Below, piece after piece: positions 20,318-28,707 of a stretch of 64,000 nucleotides of DNA. Position 1 is the first letter of the stretch; the number at the start of each line of letters is the position of its first letter. The notes beneath the pieces were generated by a model. That model had not been told where the DNA came from. It ran no database searches and saw only the letters and a list, made by a program, of their open reading frames with translations. The translations under genes and the position numbers were made by a program. The stretch lies in NCBI RefSeq assembly GCF_025548535.1, contig NZ_JAJLQW010000002.1, positions 496,001 through 560,000 on the forward strand, in the 5' to 3' direction. The stretch is from Undibacterium sp. Jales W-56. Lineage in GTDB: Bacteria; Pseudomonadota; Gammaproteobacteria; Burkholderiales; Burkholderiaceae_D.

Positions 20318-21250
20318 TTAAAAAATCGAGCGCGCCGTCAAAGTCGTGAAACGCTCCAGAGCATAGGTACCGGCCAGCGAATTGCCGGTCGGATCCAGGC
20401 CCGGGGACCAGACTGCGACAGCCAGCTCCCCCGGCACCAGGGCCAAAATCCCGCCGCCGACGCCGCTCTTGGCGGGTAAGCCCACGCGATACGCAAAATC
20501 ACCCGCCGCATCGTAGGTGCCGCAGGTCAGCATCAAGGCATTCAGGCGCTTGGCAGAACTCGCGTCCAGAATCTGCTGACCGCTCCAGGGTATCGTTCCA
20601 TGCTGCGCCAGAAAACTCCCGGCCTTAGCCAGTTCTGCGCACGTCATCGTAATCGAGCATTGACGGCAATAACTATCGATCACAGTCTTCACAGGATTAT
20701 GCAGATTGCCGAAATCTTTCATCAGATGCGCAATCGCATAATTTCTGTGCGCAGTTTCCCGTTCAGATTGGGCCACTGTCACATCAAAATCGATATCCGG
20801 CTGATCCGCCAACAGCCGTGCAAACTGCAAAATCGCAATATCCGACTGGACGAAACGGCTCGATAAAATATCGTTGATGACCAAGGCCCCCGCATTGATA
20901 AAGGGATTGCGCGGCTTGCCGCGCTCGTATTCCAACTGCACCAGGGAATTAAACGGATTACCCGACGGTTCACGGCCGACCCGGGTCCAGATCGCATCGC
21001 CTTCACGAGAAAATGCCAGGGCCAGCGCAAATAATTTCGTCACGCTCTGCAATGAAAATTTCACGCCAGCAGACCCAATCGAGAACTGACGGCCATCAAG
21101 ACAAAAAATCGCCATGCCGAACTGTTGCGGCGACACCTTCGACAATTGCGGAATATAGCTGGCGACTTTACCCTGCGATAAAAGCGGCCGCACTTCGTCA
21201 TAAATCGTGCGAAGAATCTCTTGATAGTCTGGCGAATTGGCGATGAACAT
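20318..21250 (-). CDS. glsA: Glutaminase A
   Basis: A 310-residue serine-dependent glutaminase of normal length that hydrolyses glutamine to glutamate and ammonia. The nucleophile/base pair S69-x-x-K72 is in FSLQSVTKLFAL. Also visible are EPSGNPFNSL, NPFINAGAL, ERETAHRNYA and the final GGGILALVPGELAVAVWSP loop. It is convergent with the DUF1501 gene, with only 21 bp between the stops, and divergent from the DUF4124-like gene. Confidence 0.95.
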   Translation of the reverse strand: MFIANSPDYQEILRTIYDEVRPLLSQGKVASYIPQLSKVSPQQFGMAIFCLDGRQFSIGSAGVKFSLQSVTKLFALALAFSREGDAIWTRVGREPSGNPFNSLVQLEYERGKPRNPFINAGALVINDILSSRFVQSDIAILQFARLLADQPDIDFDVTVAQSERETAHRNYAIAHLMKDFGNLHNPVKTVIDSYCRQCSITMTCAELAKAGSFLAQHGTIPWSGQQILDASSAKRLNALMLTCGTYDAAGDFAYRVGLPAKSGVGGGILALVPGELAVAVWSPGLDPTGNSLAGTYALERFTTLTARSIF

Positions 21251-21514
21251 GTTATCTCGGTACTAGGACGGGCTGACAGATTAGCATATGCAGGATGAGC
21301 GCAAAACCGCCCCTGCGACGCTGCGTAAGTTTTGCAAAAGTCATGCAGATTGCCGCATCTGAATAACCACATGTTAGCCGCCGAGACTACGGTGAAGCAA
21401 GCGACAAAGTAAATGCAGGCAACAAGTGCGAAAATAGGCGGAAATTCTTCAAGGTATGGCACAAGGCTTTCCCAAAATGATAAAGTAAAGAATTAGCCAA
21501 CAGAGTAAGCACCA

Positions 21515-22216
21515 ATGAAGCGCAATCTGCCAGCCTATCCAATCTATCTACTGTCATTATTCGCCATCCTTGCATCAGGCTTGCTGAGGCCTGCACATGC
21601 GCAAACCATGTACCGTTGCGGCAGCGTTTTTCAGGACCGTCCCTGTGAGAGCGGCCAGCAAAAAGTCATCGGCACAATCAAGACGCCGGGCTCTTCGGAT
21701 AAACCGGTATTGGACTTAAGTTGTACGCGGCGCGGTGAGGAAGCAAAAAAAATTATCTGGATGCGCGAAGGCGGTGCGTTACAGGATAAATTACTGGCAG
21801 AAGCCAGCTCCAGCGAACGGCGCAAATTGATTGCCGATGTGTACGCCATCCGCGGCAATTCCAGCGATGTCCGGGCCGCGATTGAGAACGATTGCATGGC
21901 AGAAAAAGCCAACGCCCAGCAATTCGGCAACAGAATCGATGAAGATCTACCGAGCCAGGCACGCACTGCGGCTCAGCGGGCAAACACCAATGCCGCACAA
22001 GAAAAACAAACGAATAATGCCGCCGATACGACGAATACCGCAGCACTGAAACGCGCGCAATGCGATACGCTAAAAAATCAGTTGGCAAATACCCGTAGTG
22101 CTCAGAGATGGGGCGGTAGCGCAGGCACCATGGATAGTTTGAACCAACAGCGCCGCAGTATAGAAAGCCAATTGAAATCCCTGGGTTGCGACAGCACACA
22201 AGGACTGGTGCAGTGA
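21515..22216 (+). CDS. DUF4124-like exported protein
   Basis: A 233-residue exported protein. A signal peptide (MKRNLPAYPIYLLSLFAILA ... RPAHA) is followed by MYRCGSVFQDRPCESGQQK, which resembles the short DUF4124 domain (Y-x-C-x-x ... D-x-P-C). A charged, Ala/Asn/Gln-rich helical tail with two further cysteines (QCDTLKNQL and SLGCDS) follows and could form a coiled coil. Function unknown. The first dispersed-repeat copy begins 55 bp after its stop. Confidence 0.7.
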   Translation: MKRNLPAYPIYLLSLFAILASGLLRPAHAQTMYRCGSVFQDRPCESGQQKVIGTIKTPGSSDKPVLDLSCTRRGEEAKKIIWMREGGALQDKLLAEASSSERRKLIADVYAIRGNSSDVRAAIENDCMAEKANAQQFGNRIDEDLPSQARTAAQRANTNAAQEKQTNNAADTTNTAALKRAQCDTLKNQLANTRSAQRWGGSAGTMDSLNQQRRSIESQLKSLGCDSTQGLVQ

Positions 22217-22270
22217 TGCCGGGCAAAATGACATTCAAACCAAAGATTATTGGGTCCGCTATTGGATAGG

Positions 22271-22465
22271 TAGGACTTACGCAAAACGACCAACTGCTTA
22301 CCACTACTCAAATTGAAACCGCATACTGGATGCGGCTTTCAGAGACGTTTCGTGCCAACAGGCGCACCCAGCTTACGGCTTCATTCCGATATTAAAACGG
22401 CATGAAGTCAGTTCCTCTCTTATCTTTTCTCCGTGGTGAGAGGTTTTAGTTTTTGCGTAAGCCGC
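22271..22465 (+). repeat. MITE-like dispersed repeat, copy 1
   Basis: Left end TAGGACTTACGCAAAACGAC (22271-22290) and right end TTTTTGCGTAAG (22450-22461) form terminal inverted repeats; the last bases of the right end have decayed (GCCGC instead of GTCCT). Inside are the conserved hairpin CCGCAT-ACTGG-ATGCGG, the block GACGTTTCGTGCCAACAGG and the block GTGGTGAGAGGTTTT. It encodes no credible protein. It fills the convergent gap between the DUF4124-like gene and thrC; the remaining 180 bp before thrC hold only the thrC terminator. Confidence 0.8.
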
Positions 22466-22585
22466 GTATTGATTTGTCATGCTGCCGCCCCATCATGGAT
22501 TAAGATTAAAAACGAATCCGTAATACCGATGCGGTTTAGCGAGCAATAATGCGCTGTAAGGCGCATGAATACGGCGGATACAAAT

Positions 22586-22625
22586 TAAAAAAACCGGAAG
22601 GTATTAAAAATACACTCCCGGCTTT
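22586..22625 (-). terminator. Intrinsic terminator of thrC
   Basis: On the minus strand a stem of CCGGGAGTGTATT with AATACCTTCCGG (one bulge) runs into a seven-base T-run (22587-22593 read as A on the plus strand), about 25-60 bp after the thrC stop. Confidence 0.75.
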
Positions 22626-22647
22626 GAAAATCGTATATTGAACAATT

Positions 22648-24108
22648 CTACAAACCCGTATGACTCGCGATAAACGCCTTCATTTTTGCTACGTCGGTAC
22701 CCATGACCTCAAAGCGCTGCGGTAATGCCTCGATGTTTTCAAAGCCTGCCGGACGTTCTGCATTGCGCCCTAAAGCTTCCTGTATCGTCTCATTGAATTT
22801 TGCTGGCAAGGCGGTTTCCAGCACGATCATTGGAATATCTTGCTCTATGCGTTCCAAGGCGACTTTGATACCGTCGGCAGTATGCGTATCAACGGTGATG
22901 CCGTAATCTTTTTCGACCTGACGAATCGTCCTCAGGCGGTCTGCATGGATGGATTTACCCGACTCAAAACCGAAGCGCGCGATCTTTTTAAATTCATCGC
23001 CATCGCTGCCTGGATTGCCGGATAAATCGAAACCGCCTTGCGTTTCGACTTTACGGAACAGCGCCGCCAGACGCGCACTATCGCCGTCCAGCAGATCATG
23101 GATGAAGCGTTCAAAATTCGAGGCTTTGGAAATATCCATCGACGGACTGGTGGTGTGCCAGGTCTCGGCCGACTTACGCACCCGATACACCCCGGTGCGG
23201 AAGAATTCATCGAGCACATCGTTTTCATTGGTTGCCACAACCAGTTTGGCAATCGGCAAACCCATCATGCGGGCGATATGACCCGCGCAGATATTCCCGA
23301 AATTACCGGACGGCACAGTGAACGACACCTGTTGATCGTTGCTGGCAGTCGCGCTTAAATAGCCGCGGAAGTAATACACCACCTGCGCCACGACTCGTGC
23401 CCAGTTGATCGAATTGACGGTGCCGATTTTTTGCCGGGCTTTATACTCAAGATCATTCGAGACTGCCTTGACCATGTCCTGGCAATCATCGAACACGCCT
23501 TCGACCGCGATATTAAAAATGTTCGGATCTTGCAAGCTGAACATTTGGGCAGTCTGGAAGGCGCTCATTTTTTTATGCGGCGACAGCATGAATACCCGTA
23601 TACCCTTTTTACCGCGCATCGCATATTCGGCAGCGCTGCCAGTATCGCCCGAGGTCGCGCCAAAAATATTCAACTCGGCATGATTTTTGGCCAAGGTATA
23701 TTCGAATAAATTCCCCAGCAATTGCATCGCCATGTCTTTGAACGCCAGCGTCGGGCCGTTCGACAGAGCCTGCAATAGCAGTTTGCGGCCGTCCTGGTCT
23801 TGCAGGACGCGCAGCGGCGTGATTTGGGCAGCGTCCTCGCCCGCGCGCGCATTGCGATACACGCTGGCAGTGTAGGTCTTGTCGGTAATTGCCTTCAGAT
23901 CGGCGGCTGGAATATCGCTGGCAAATTTTTGTAATACTGCCAATGCCAGATCGGCGTAGGACAGCTTGCGCCAGGCATTCAGTTCATCAGCGCTGACTTG
24001 CGGGTAGGATGTCGGCAAATACAGGCCGCCATCGGGAGCCAGACCGCCTAAGAGTATTTCGGAAAAATTCGGGCGTGCGGCATGTCCGCGTGTTGAAGCG
24101 TATTGCAT
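22648..24108 (-). CDS. thrC: Threonine synthase
   Basis: A 486-residue PLP enzyme that converts O-phosphohomoserine to threonine. The N terminus (MQYASTRGHA), the PLP-lysine motif LAFKDMAMQLLGN, the phosphate loop SGDTGSAAEYAM and VPSGNFGN identify the long, gamma-proteobacterial and fungal type of threonine synthase. In many Burkholderiales it follows the homoserine dehydrogenase gene; here the gene upstream on the same strand is fdhD, 206 bp away, and no hom gene is in the window. It lies close to the threonine-degrading genes kbl and tdh. Confidence 0.95.
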   Translation of the reverse strand: MQYASTRGHAARPNFSEILLGGLAPDGGLYLPTSYPQVSADELNAWRKLSYADLALAVLQKFASDIPAADLKAITDKTYTASVYRNARAGEDAAQITPLRVLQDQDGRKLLLQALSNGPTLAFKDMAMQLLGNLFEYTLAKNHAELNIFGATSGDTGSAAEYAMRGKKGIRVFMLSPHKKMSAFQTAQMFSLQDPNIFNIAVEGVFDDCQDMVKAVSNDLEYKARQKIGTVNSINWARVVAQVVYYFRGYLSATASNDQQVSFTVPSGNFGNICAGHIARMMGLPIAKLVVATNENDVLDEFFRTGVYRVRKSAETWHTTSPSMDISKASNFERFIHDLLDGDSARLAALFRKVETQGGFDLSGNPGSDGDEFKKIARFGFESGKSIHADRLRTIRQVEKDYGITVDTHTADGIKVALERIEQDIPMIVLETALPAKFNETIQEALGRNAERPAGFENIEALPQRFEVMGTDVAKMKAFIASHTGL

Positions 24109-24314
24109 AAGATGACAGACAAAATTGGAGGAGTTGGACGAATATTCTCCGTATTATATCGCCCTTACCCTGCCCTAACCTGCGAAAATTTGGTCAGCCC
24201 CCGATTCGGGATAATTCCATGAGGGAGCATGCAAAAATACCGCACCACACAGCCGTCAGACAGGCAGAGAGAAAAACCATCGCCCGGTGCGCACCGTGTG
24301 GTGGCGTTGATGGC

Positions 24315-25178
24315 TTATTCATCCAGCAAACGCCCGGGATGACTGTACACCACAAAACCTTGCTGCCGTACAAAACCGATCAGACATATCCCTGCCTGTT
24401 CCGCAATACGGATTGCCAGTGTGGTCGGTGCCGAGATCGTTGCCAGAATCGCGATATCGGCACGGGCTGCCTTTTGTAGCAATTCATAGCTTGCCCGGCT
24501 GGTCATCAGTGCAAAGCCGGCGACAAGTGGCGCCACTTGATTCTTGCCCTGCATATCAGTACCCAATGCACCGATCAATTTATCCAGCGCATTGTGACGT
24601 CCCACGTCTTCCCTGACGATCTGGATATCGCCTTGCAGGTCAACCCATGCTGCGGCATGCAAGGCACCGGTCAGCGCATTCACCGGCTGCCTTGCCTGTA
24701 AATTACTGAAAGCTTTTTTCAATGCCGATTTACTGACTTGCGGGCGCTTGGTCACGACCGGTGTCGCCAGATCCAGTGCGGTCAGGCTCTCCAGTCCGCA
24801 CAGGCCACAACCGGTCTTGCCGGACAGACTGCGGCGCTTGTGTTTTAATCTGGCGAAACAAGCGGAAGCGATCGATATCCGAACTTCGATACCGAAGGCA
24901 GCAGAATTCTGTACGCACTCCATATCGTAGATCTGATCGAGCCGGTCAACGATTTGTTCGGTCAGACTGAAACCTATCGCGAAGTCCTCCAGATCCATCG
25001 GGGTCGCCATCATGACGGCATGCGAGATGCCGTTAAAGACCAGCGCCACCGGCATTTCTTCCGCGATCGCGTCATCGGTACGCGCCACCGCGTGCGCCGA
25101 GAATGTATGCCGCTCTATCGGCAAACGACGACTGGCACGCGCCATTTCATCGGCCGGATTCATTTTGTCGCGATGCAT
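24315..25178 (-). CDS. fdhD: Formate dehydrogenase accessory sulfurtransferase FdhD
   Basis: A 287-residue protein that passes sulfur from a cysteine desulfurase to the molybdenum cofactor of formate dehydrogenases. The conserved cysteine pair is in GKTGCGLCG; the REDVGRHNALDKLIG motif and the SRASYELLQKA motif are intact. The start at 25178 has AAGGG eight bases ahead; a second ATG at 25163 overlaps the previous stop (ATGA) and is also possible. It overlaps the small winged-helix-like gene upstream, and the FdhF-like gene precedes that, so the three form one operon. Confidence 0.94.
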   Translation of the reverse strand: MHRDKMNPADEMARASRRLPIERHTFSAHAVARTDDAIAEEMPVALVFNGISHAVMMATPMDLEDFAIGFSLTEQIVDRLDQIYDMECVQNSAAFGIEVRISIASACFARLKHKRRSLSGKTGCGLCGLESLTALDLATPVVTKRPQVSKSALKKAFSNLQARQPVNALTGALHAAAWVDLQGDIQIVREDVGRHNALDKLIGALGTDMQGKNQVAPLVAGFALMTSRASYELLQKAARADIAILATISAPTTLAIRIAEQAGICLIGFVRQQGFVVYSHPGRLLDE

Positions 25179-25468
25179 GCTGCACGCCCTTTTTCTGTCA
25201 ATGCCAGCATGGTCCTGTCGCCATCCTGCACGGCATGTACCCAGCCCAGTCCTTGCTCCTGACCGATGCGCTGTTCACCAAGATACGCAAGGCAGCGCAG
25301 CAAGCTGCTGTGCCGCGCACCGAGTTTTTTGCTCAGCCGCGCCATCGATACCGGTTCCGGCTGCGTCGCCAGTTCTGCCAGCAAAGCATCGGCCAAACCG
25401 GCAACCGGATTGATGGCAGCCGCGCCGGTCACCTGCGTTGACATTGGTTTTGGCACGTCCTCATTCAT
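25160..25468 (-). CDS. Small winged-helix-like protein in the formate dehydrogenase operon
   Basis: A 102-residue protein with no name I can assign. Residues about 20-75 (LADALLAELATQPEPVSMAR, LSKKLGARHSSLLRCLAYLG) read as a helix-turn-helix, with a C-terminal beta/helix part (MLALTEKGRAACI) typical of winged-helix domains. An AGGTGA five bases ahead supports the start. It lies 21 bp after the FdhF-like gene and overlaps fdhD by 19 bp, so it is translated with them. It could be a regulator or an assembly adaptor; the sequence does not decide. Confidence 0.6.
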   Translation of the reverse strand: MNEDVPKPMSTQVTGAAAINPVAGLADALLAELATQPEPVSMARLSKKLGARHSSLLRCLAYLGEQRIGQEQGLGWVHAVQDGDRTMLALTEKGRAACIATK

Positions 25469-25489
25469 GATTCACCTGAATTCAGTGGC

Positions 25490-27796
25490 TCAGTTAATTA
25501 CAGTGATGTGCGGCGCAATCACGACCGGTATCGATTTGGATGTCGGAGTACGTGCATAATCGGCGAAACTCGACAACGGCACCAGGCCATTGGTTTCGGG
25601 AAAATAAGCGGCCAGACAACCGCGCGGGATATTGTATTCGACCAGCATGAAACGCTTTACCTGACGTCGGGCATGGTCATCGCACAGACTCTCGATATCG
25701 ACCCAGTCGCCAGCCTGCATTGCCAGCTCGCGCATATCCTCCCGATTGATGAACAAGACCCTGCGTTCGCCAAATACGCCGCGGTAACGGTCATTCATGC
25801 CGTAGATCGTGGTGTTGTACTGATCATGCGAACGCATCGTCGCGAGATTGAATACCGGTGAACTGCGGCTTGCACGCGCCTGATGAATCGGCAAATCGGT
25901 AGGCACAGCATGCGTATAAAAATTCGCTTTATTGCTTGCGGTTTTCCACAGACGCTCCGATGCAGTATTGCGTAAATGAAAACCGCCCGGTACTTTGACA
26001 CGGGTATTAAAGTCGGCAAAATCATCGAACACTGCGGCGATCTTGTCGCGGATACGGTCATAGTCTGCGACCAGCCATAGCCAATCGGTTTTAGTGCGCC
26101 CTTTCAGCGTTGCCGCAGCCAGCCGGGCGACGATCATCGGCTCCGATAACAGGTCGGGCGAGGCCGGTGCATTAATCCCGGACGACAGATGCACCATGCT
26201 CATGGAATCTTCCACACTCACGGCTTGCGGTCCGCCCGCCTGGATATCAATCTCGGTGCGGCCCAGACAAGGCAGGATCAAGGCATCGCGTCCGCACACC
26301 AGATGACTGCGATTCAGCTTGGTGGCTACGTGCACAGTCAAGGCACAATTTTGCAAAGCCTTGTGCGTCAGTTCCGTATCCGGCGTCGCCGTCGCGAAGT
26401 TGCCGCCGAGCGCAAAAAAGACCTTGTTTGGCGCATCCAGCATCGCCTGGATCGCGCCGACCGTGTCGTAGCCGTGCGCACGCGGCGGAGTGAAATCAAA
26501 CACCTGACCTAATCGATCAAGAAAAGCGGCACCCGGTTTTTCATAAATACCCATGGTGCGGTCGCCCTGTACATTGCTGTGACCGCGCACCGGACAAGGT
26601 CCGGCACCGGGGCGACCGATGTTGCCGCGCAACAGCAAGAGATTCACGATCATCTGTATAGTCGCGACGGAATGCTTGTGCTGGGTAATACCCATGCCCC
26701 AGCAGGCGATAACTTTACCGGCACCCATGTAAATATCGGCGGCACGCTGGATCTGCGCTCGTTCCAGGCCGGATTCGCGGATGATGACATCCCACGGCTC
26801 AGTCAATACTTCGGCAGCAAATTGCTCGAAATTGGCGGTATGTTCAGCGATAAATCCGACATCGATGATGCGGTGCTTACCGGCAGCCTGCGCCGCGCTA
26901 TCGGCTTCCAGCACGCATTTGATCATGCCCTTGACGGTCGCCAGATCGCCGCCGATTTTAAGCTGGAAATAATCGGATGAAATCGCCGTCGATTGGCCGC
27001 TGATCATTTCCGTCATGTCTTGCGGATTCTGGAATTTTTCCAGGCCGCGCTCCCGCAAAGGATTGAACGACACAATCGCCGCACCGCGCTTCGATGCGGC
27101 GCGCAGCTCACCCAGCATGCGTGGATGATTGGTGCCCGGATTTTGCCCAAAAATCAGAATCGCATCGGCAATCTGAAAATCCGATAACAGCACGGTTCCT
27201 TTACCGACACCGATGGCCTCGCGCATCGCCAAGCCCGAGGGTTCGTGACACATATTCGAGCAATCCGGAAAATTATTCGTACCGAATTCACGCACGAACA
27301 ATTGGTATAGAAAAGCGGCCTCATTACTGGTGCGACCGGAGGTATAAAAAATCGCATCATCCGGCGACGGCAAGGCATTCAGATGTGTCGCGATCAGATC
27401 AAACGCACTCTCCCAGGAAATCGCCTGATAGCGGTCGCTGCTGCGATCGTACTGCATAGGCTGGGTCATGCGGCCCAGGCCTTCCAGCCAATAATCGCTG
27501 TGGGCAGCCAGCTCTTTGACGGTATGGGCGGCGATGACATCCGGTGTGGCGCGACGCGCTGTCGATTCGGCGGCAACCGCCTTGGCGCCGTTTTCGCAGA
27601 ATTCAAAAGTCGAGGTGTGATCCGCATCCGGCCAGGCGCAACCGGGACAATCAAAGCCGTCAGGCTGATTCGCCGACAACAGGGTTTTTGCGCCTTTACC
27701 GGGAATACCTTGTTCGATAATTTGTTGTGCAACGCTTTTCAGGGCACCCCAGCCGCCCGCTGGCCGGTTATACACCTGAACTACTTTTTTACTCAT
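25490..27796 (-). CDS. FdhF/YdeP family molybdopterin oxidoreductase
   Basis: A 768-residue member of the DMSO-reductase superfamily, YdeP/FdhF-like branch. Visible are the N-terminal CPGCAWPD motif, the molybdopterin-binding segments YTSGRTSNEAAFLYQLF, NMCHEPSG, FGQNPGTNHPRML and WGMGITQHKHSV, and a C-terminal dinucleotide-binding domain near residue 640 onwards. The usual four-cysteine [4Fe-4S] N-terminal domain of true FdhF is missing. It has no electron-transfer partner subunits nearby, only FdhD. A role in formate oxidation is likely but not shown. The start follows a good GAGGT. Confidence 0.88.
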   Translation of the reverse strand: MSKKVVQVYNRPAGGWGALKSVAQQIIEQGIPGKGAKTLLSANQPDGFDCPGCAWPDADHTSTFEFCENGAKAVAAESTARRATPDVIAAHTVKELAAHSDYWLEGLGRMTQPMQYDRSSDRYQAISWESAFDLIATHLNALPSPDDAIFYTSGRTSNEAAFLYQLFVREFGTNNFPDCSNMCHEPSGLAMREAIGVGKGTVLLSDFQIADAILIFGQNPGTNHPRMLGELRAASKRGAAIVSFNPLRERGLEKFQNPQDMTEMISGQSTAISSDYFQLKIGGDLATVKGMIKCVLEADSAAQAAGKHRIIDVGFIAEHTANFEQFAAEVLTEPWDVIIRESGLERAQIQRAADIYMGAGKVIACWGMGITQHKHSVATIQMIVNLLLLRGNIGRPGAGPCPVRGHSNVQGDRTMGIYEKPGAAFLDRLGQVFDFTPPRAHGYDTVGAIQAMLDAPNKVFFALGGNFATATPDTELTHKALQNCALTVHVATKLNRSHLVCGRDALILPCLGRTEIDIQAGGPQAVSVEDSMSMVHLSSGINAPASPDLLSEPMIVARLAAATLKGRTKTDWLWLVADYDRIRDKIAAVFDDFADFNTRVKVPGGFHLRNTASERLWKTASNKANFYTHAVPTDLPIHQARASRSSPVFNLATMRSHDQYNTTIYGMNDRYRGVFGERRVLFINREDMRELAMQAGDWVDIESLCDDHARRQVKRFMLVEYNIPRGCLAAYFPETNGLVPLSSFADYARTPTSKSIPVVIAPHITVIN

Positions 27797-27883
27797 GGCA
27801 ACCTCATACCTCAGACCTGCAAGCTACCCAGTATTTTTACTCACTGAGTCATCGACTATTCCAGTCCACCCAGAAGCTCGTGA

Positions 27884-27901
27884 TTCCAGCAAAGACTGGA
27901 A
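27884..27901. repeat. REP-like short palindrome
   Basis: TTCCAG and CTGGAA flank CAAAGA. The surroundings (GATTCCAGCAAAGACTGGAA) recall the short extragenic palindromes of the form ATTCCCGC...GCGGGAAT found in many proteobacteria. Single copy in the window as far as I can see. Confidence 0.35.
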
Positions 27902-27988
27902 GCCGGTGGCGTACTGAGAAAGTCACTGTATCCACTGGCTTTGACAATCCCATGAAGGGAATCCGGTTTAGGGAAGAGCAACATTTTA

Positions 27989-28561
27989 TTAACGATGTAT
28001 CACCACCATCAGCGCCTTGGCCTCGGTTTTACCGATATTGCGTATGGCATGATTTTTATCGGCTTCATAACGTGCCGTACCGCCCACTTTGAGTTTTTTC
28101 TTGATCCCATCGACCTCCACCTCCACATGACCGTTCAACAGAGTCAAATGTTCGGTAGCGCCGGGATCGTGCGAGTTCGAAACCAGTGCGCCGCCCGGCG
28201 CCAGGCTAAGCTCATACCATTCATATTTGCCGGCCAGCTCCATCGGGCCGAGAATTTTCAGGACATAGCCCGCATGCTCGCCTGGCAAGGTCGGCGTCTC
28301 ATGCGGCTCCAGCATGCGGATCACATCGACTTTGGGCGCTTCGGCGGACAAGAGTTCGGCGATTCCCACCCCTAGCGCATTCGCCAGACGCCAAGCAACG
28401 GCGATCGTGGGATTGGCTTTTTCTCTCTCGATCTGGGACAACATCGACTTCGATACCCCGGCAGTACGAGATAAGTCCTCCAGGGTCAGGCTACGATCCA
28501 GGCGCATTCTTTGTAAGGTCGCGCCCACTTCGGGCGGTGTATTCGGCAAAATTTTTTTCAT
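27989..28561 (-). CDS. XRE-family regulator with C-terminal cupin domain
   Basis: A 190-residue one-component regulator. An XRE-type helix-turn-helix occupies about residues 13-67 (LTLEDLSRTAGVSKSMLSQIEREKANPT in pieces), followed by a cupin sensor domain from about 100 (GHVEVEVDGIKKKLKVGG, YEADKNHAIRN). It is divergent from kbl with a 146-bp gap that contains spaced TATCGAA repeats and an inverted repeat, so it probably controls kbl-tdh-sdaA and itself. The ligand may be an amino acid, but that is inferred only from the neighbours. Confidence 0.88.
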   Translation of the reverse strand: MKKILPNTPPEVGATLQRMRLDRSLTLEDLSRTAGVSKSMLSQIEREKANPTIAVAWRLANALGVGIAELLSAEAPKVDVIRMLEPHETPTLPGEHAGYVLKILGPMELAGKYEWYELSLAPGGALVSNSHDPGATEHLTLLNGHVEVEVDGIKKKLKVGGTARYEADKNHAIRNIGKTEAKALMVVIHR

Positions 28562-28603
28562 ATTTTCTCTTGCATAGTTCCATAAGCACAGATAATATCC
28601 ACT

Positions 28604-28631
28604 ATATCGAACTTTAGTTCTTCATATCGAA
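28604..28631. promoter_or_regulatory. Candidate operator of the XRE-cupin regulator
   Basis: ATATCGAA occurs at 28604-28611 and again at 28624-28631, exactly 20 bp apart, so both face the same side of the helix. Between them lies the inverted repeat GAAC-TTTA-GTTC (28609-28620). The site is in the divergent region between the regulator and kbl. Confidence 0.5.
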
Positions 28632-28646
28632 TATTTCAATAGATTA

Positions 28647-28687
28647 AAAACATCTTACCAGACTGCAATGCTGTTGGGATGTTTTTT
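28647..28687 (+). terminator. Terminator-like hairpin in the kbl leader
   Basis: AAAACATC (28647-28654) pairs with GATGTTTT (28678-28685); CCA (28658-28660) pairs with TGG (28675-28677) inside, and the T-run goes on to 28687. The only gene upstream is divergent, so this hairpin stands in the 5' leader of kbl, 10 bp ahead of its GGAGG. It could work as an attenuator. Confidence 0.5.
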
Positions 28688-28707
28688 CAGCCATACCGGA
28701 GGCAAGC

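Noticed and set aside
24241..24306. Inverted repeat CACCACAC / GTGTGGTG downstream of fdhD
   Set aside because: The arms are separated by over 40 nt, the right arm is close to the fdhD stop, and no T-run follows on the minus strand, so it is not a convincing terminator.
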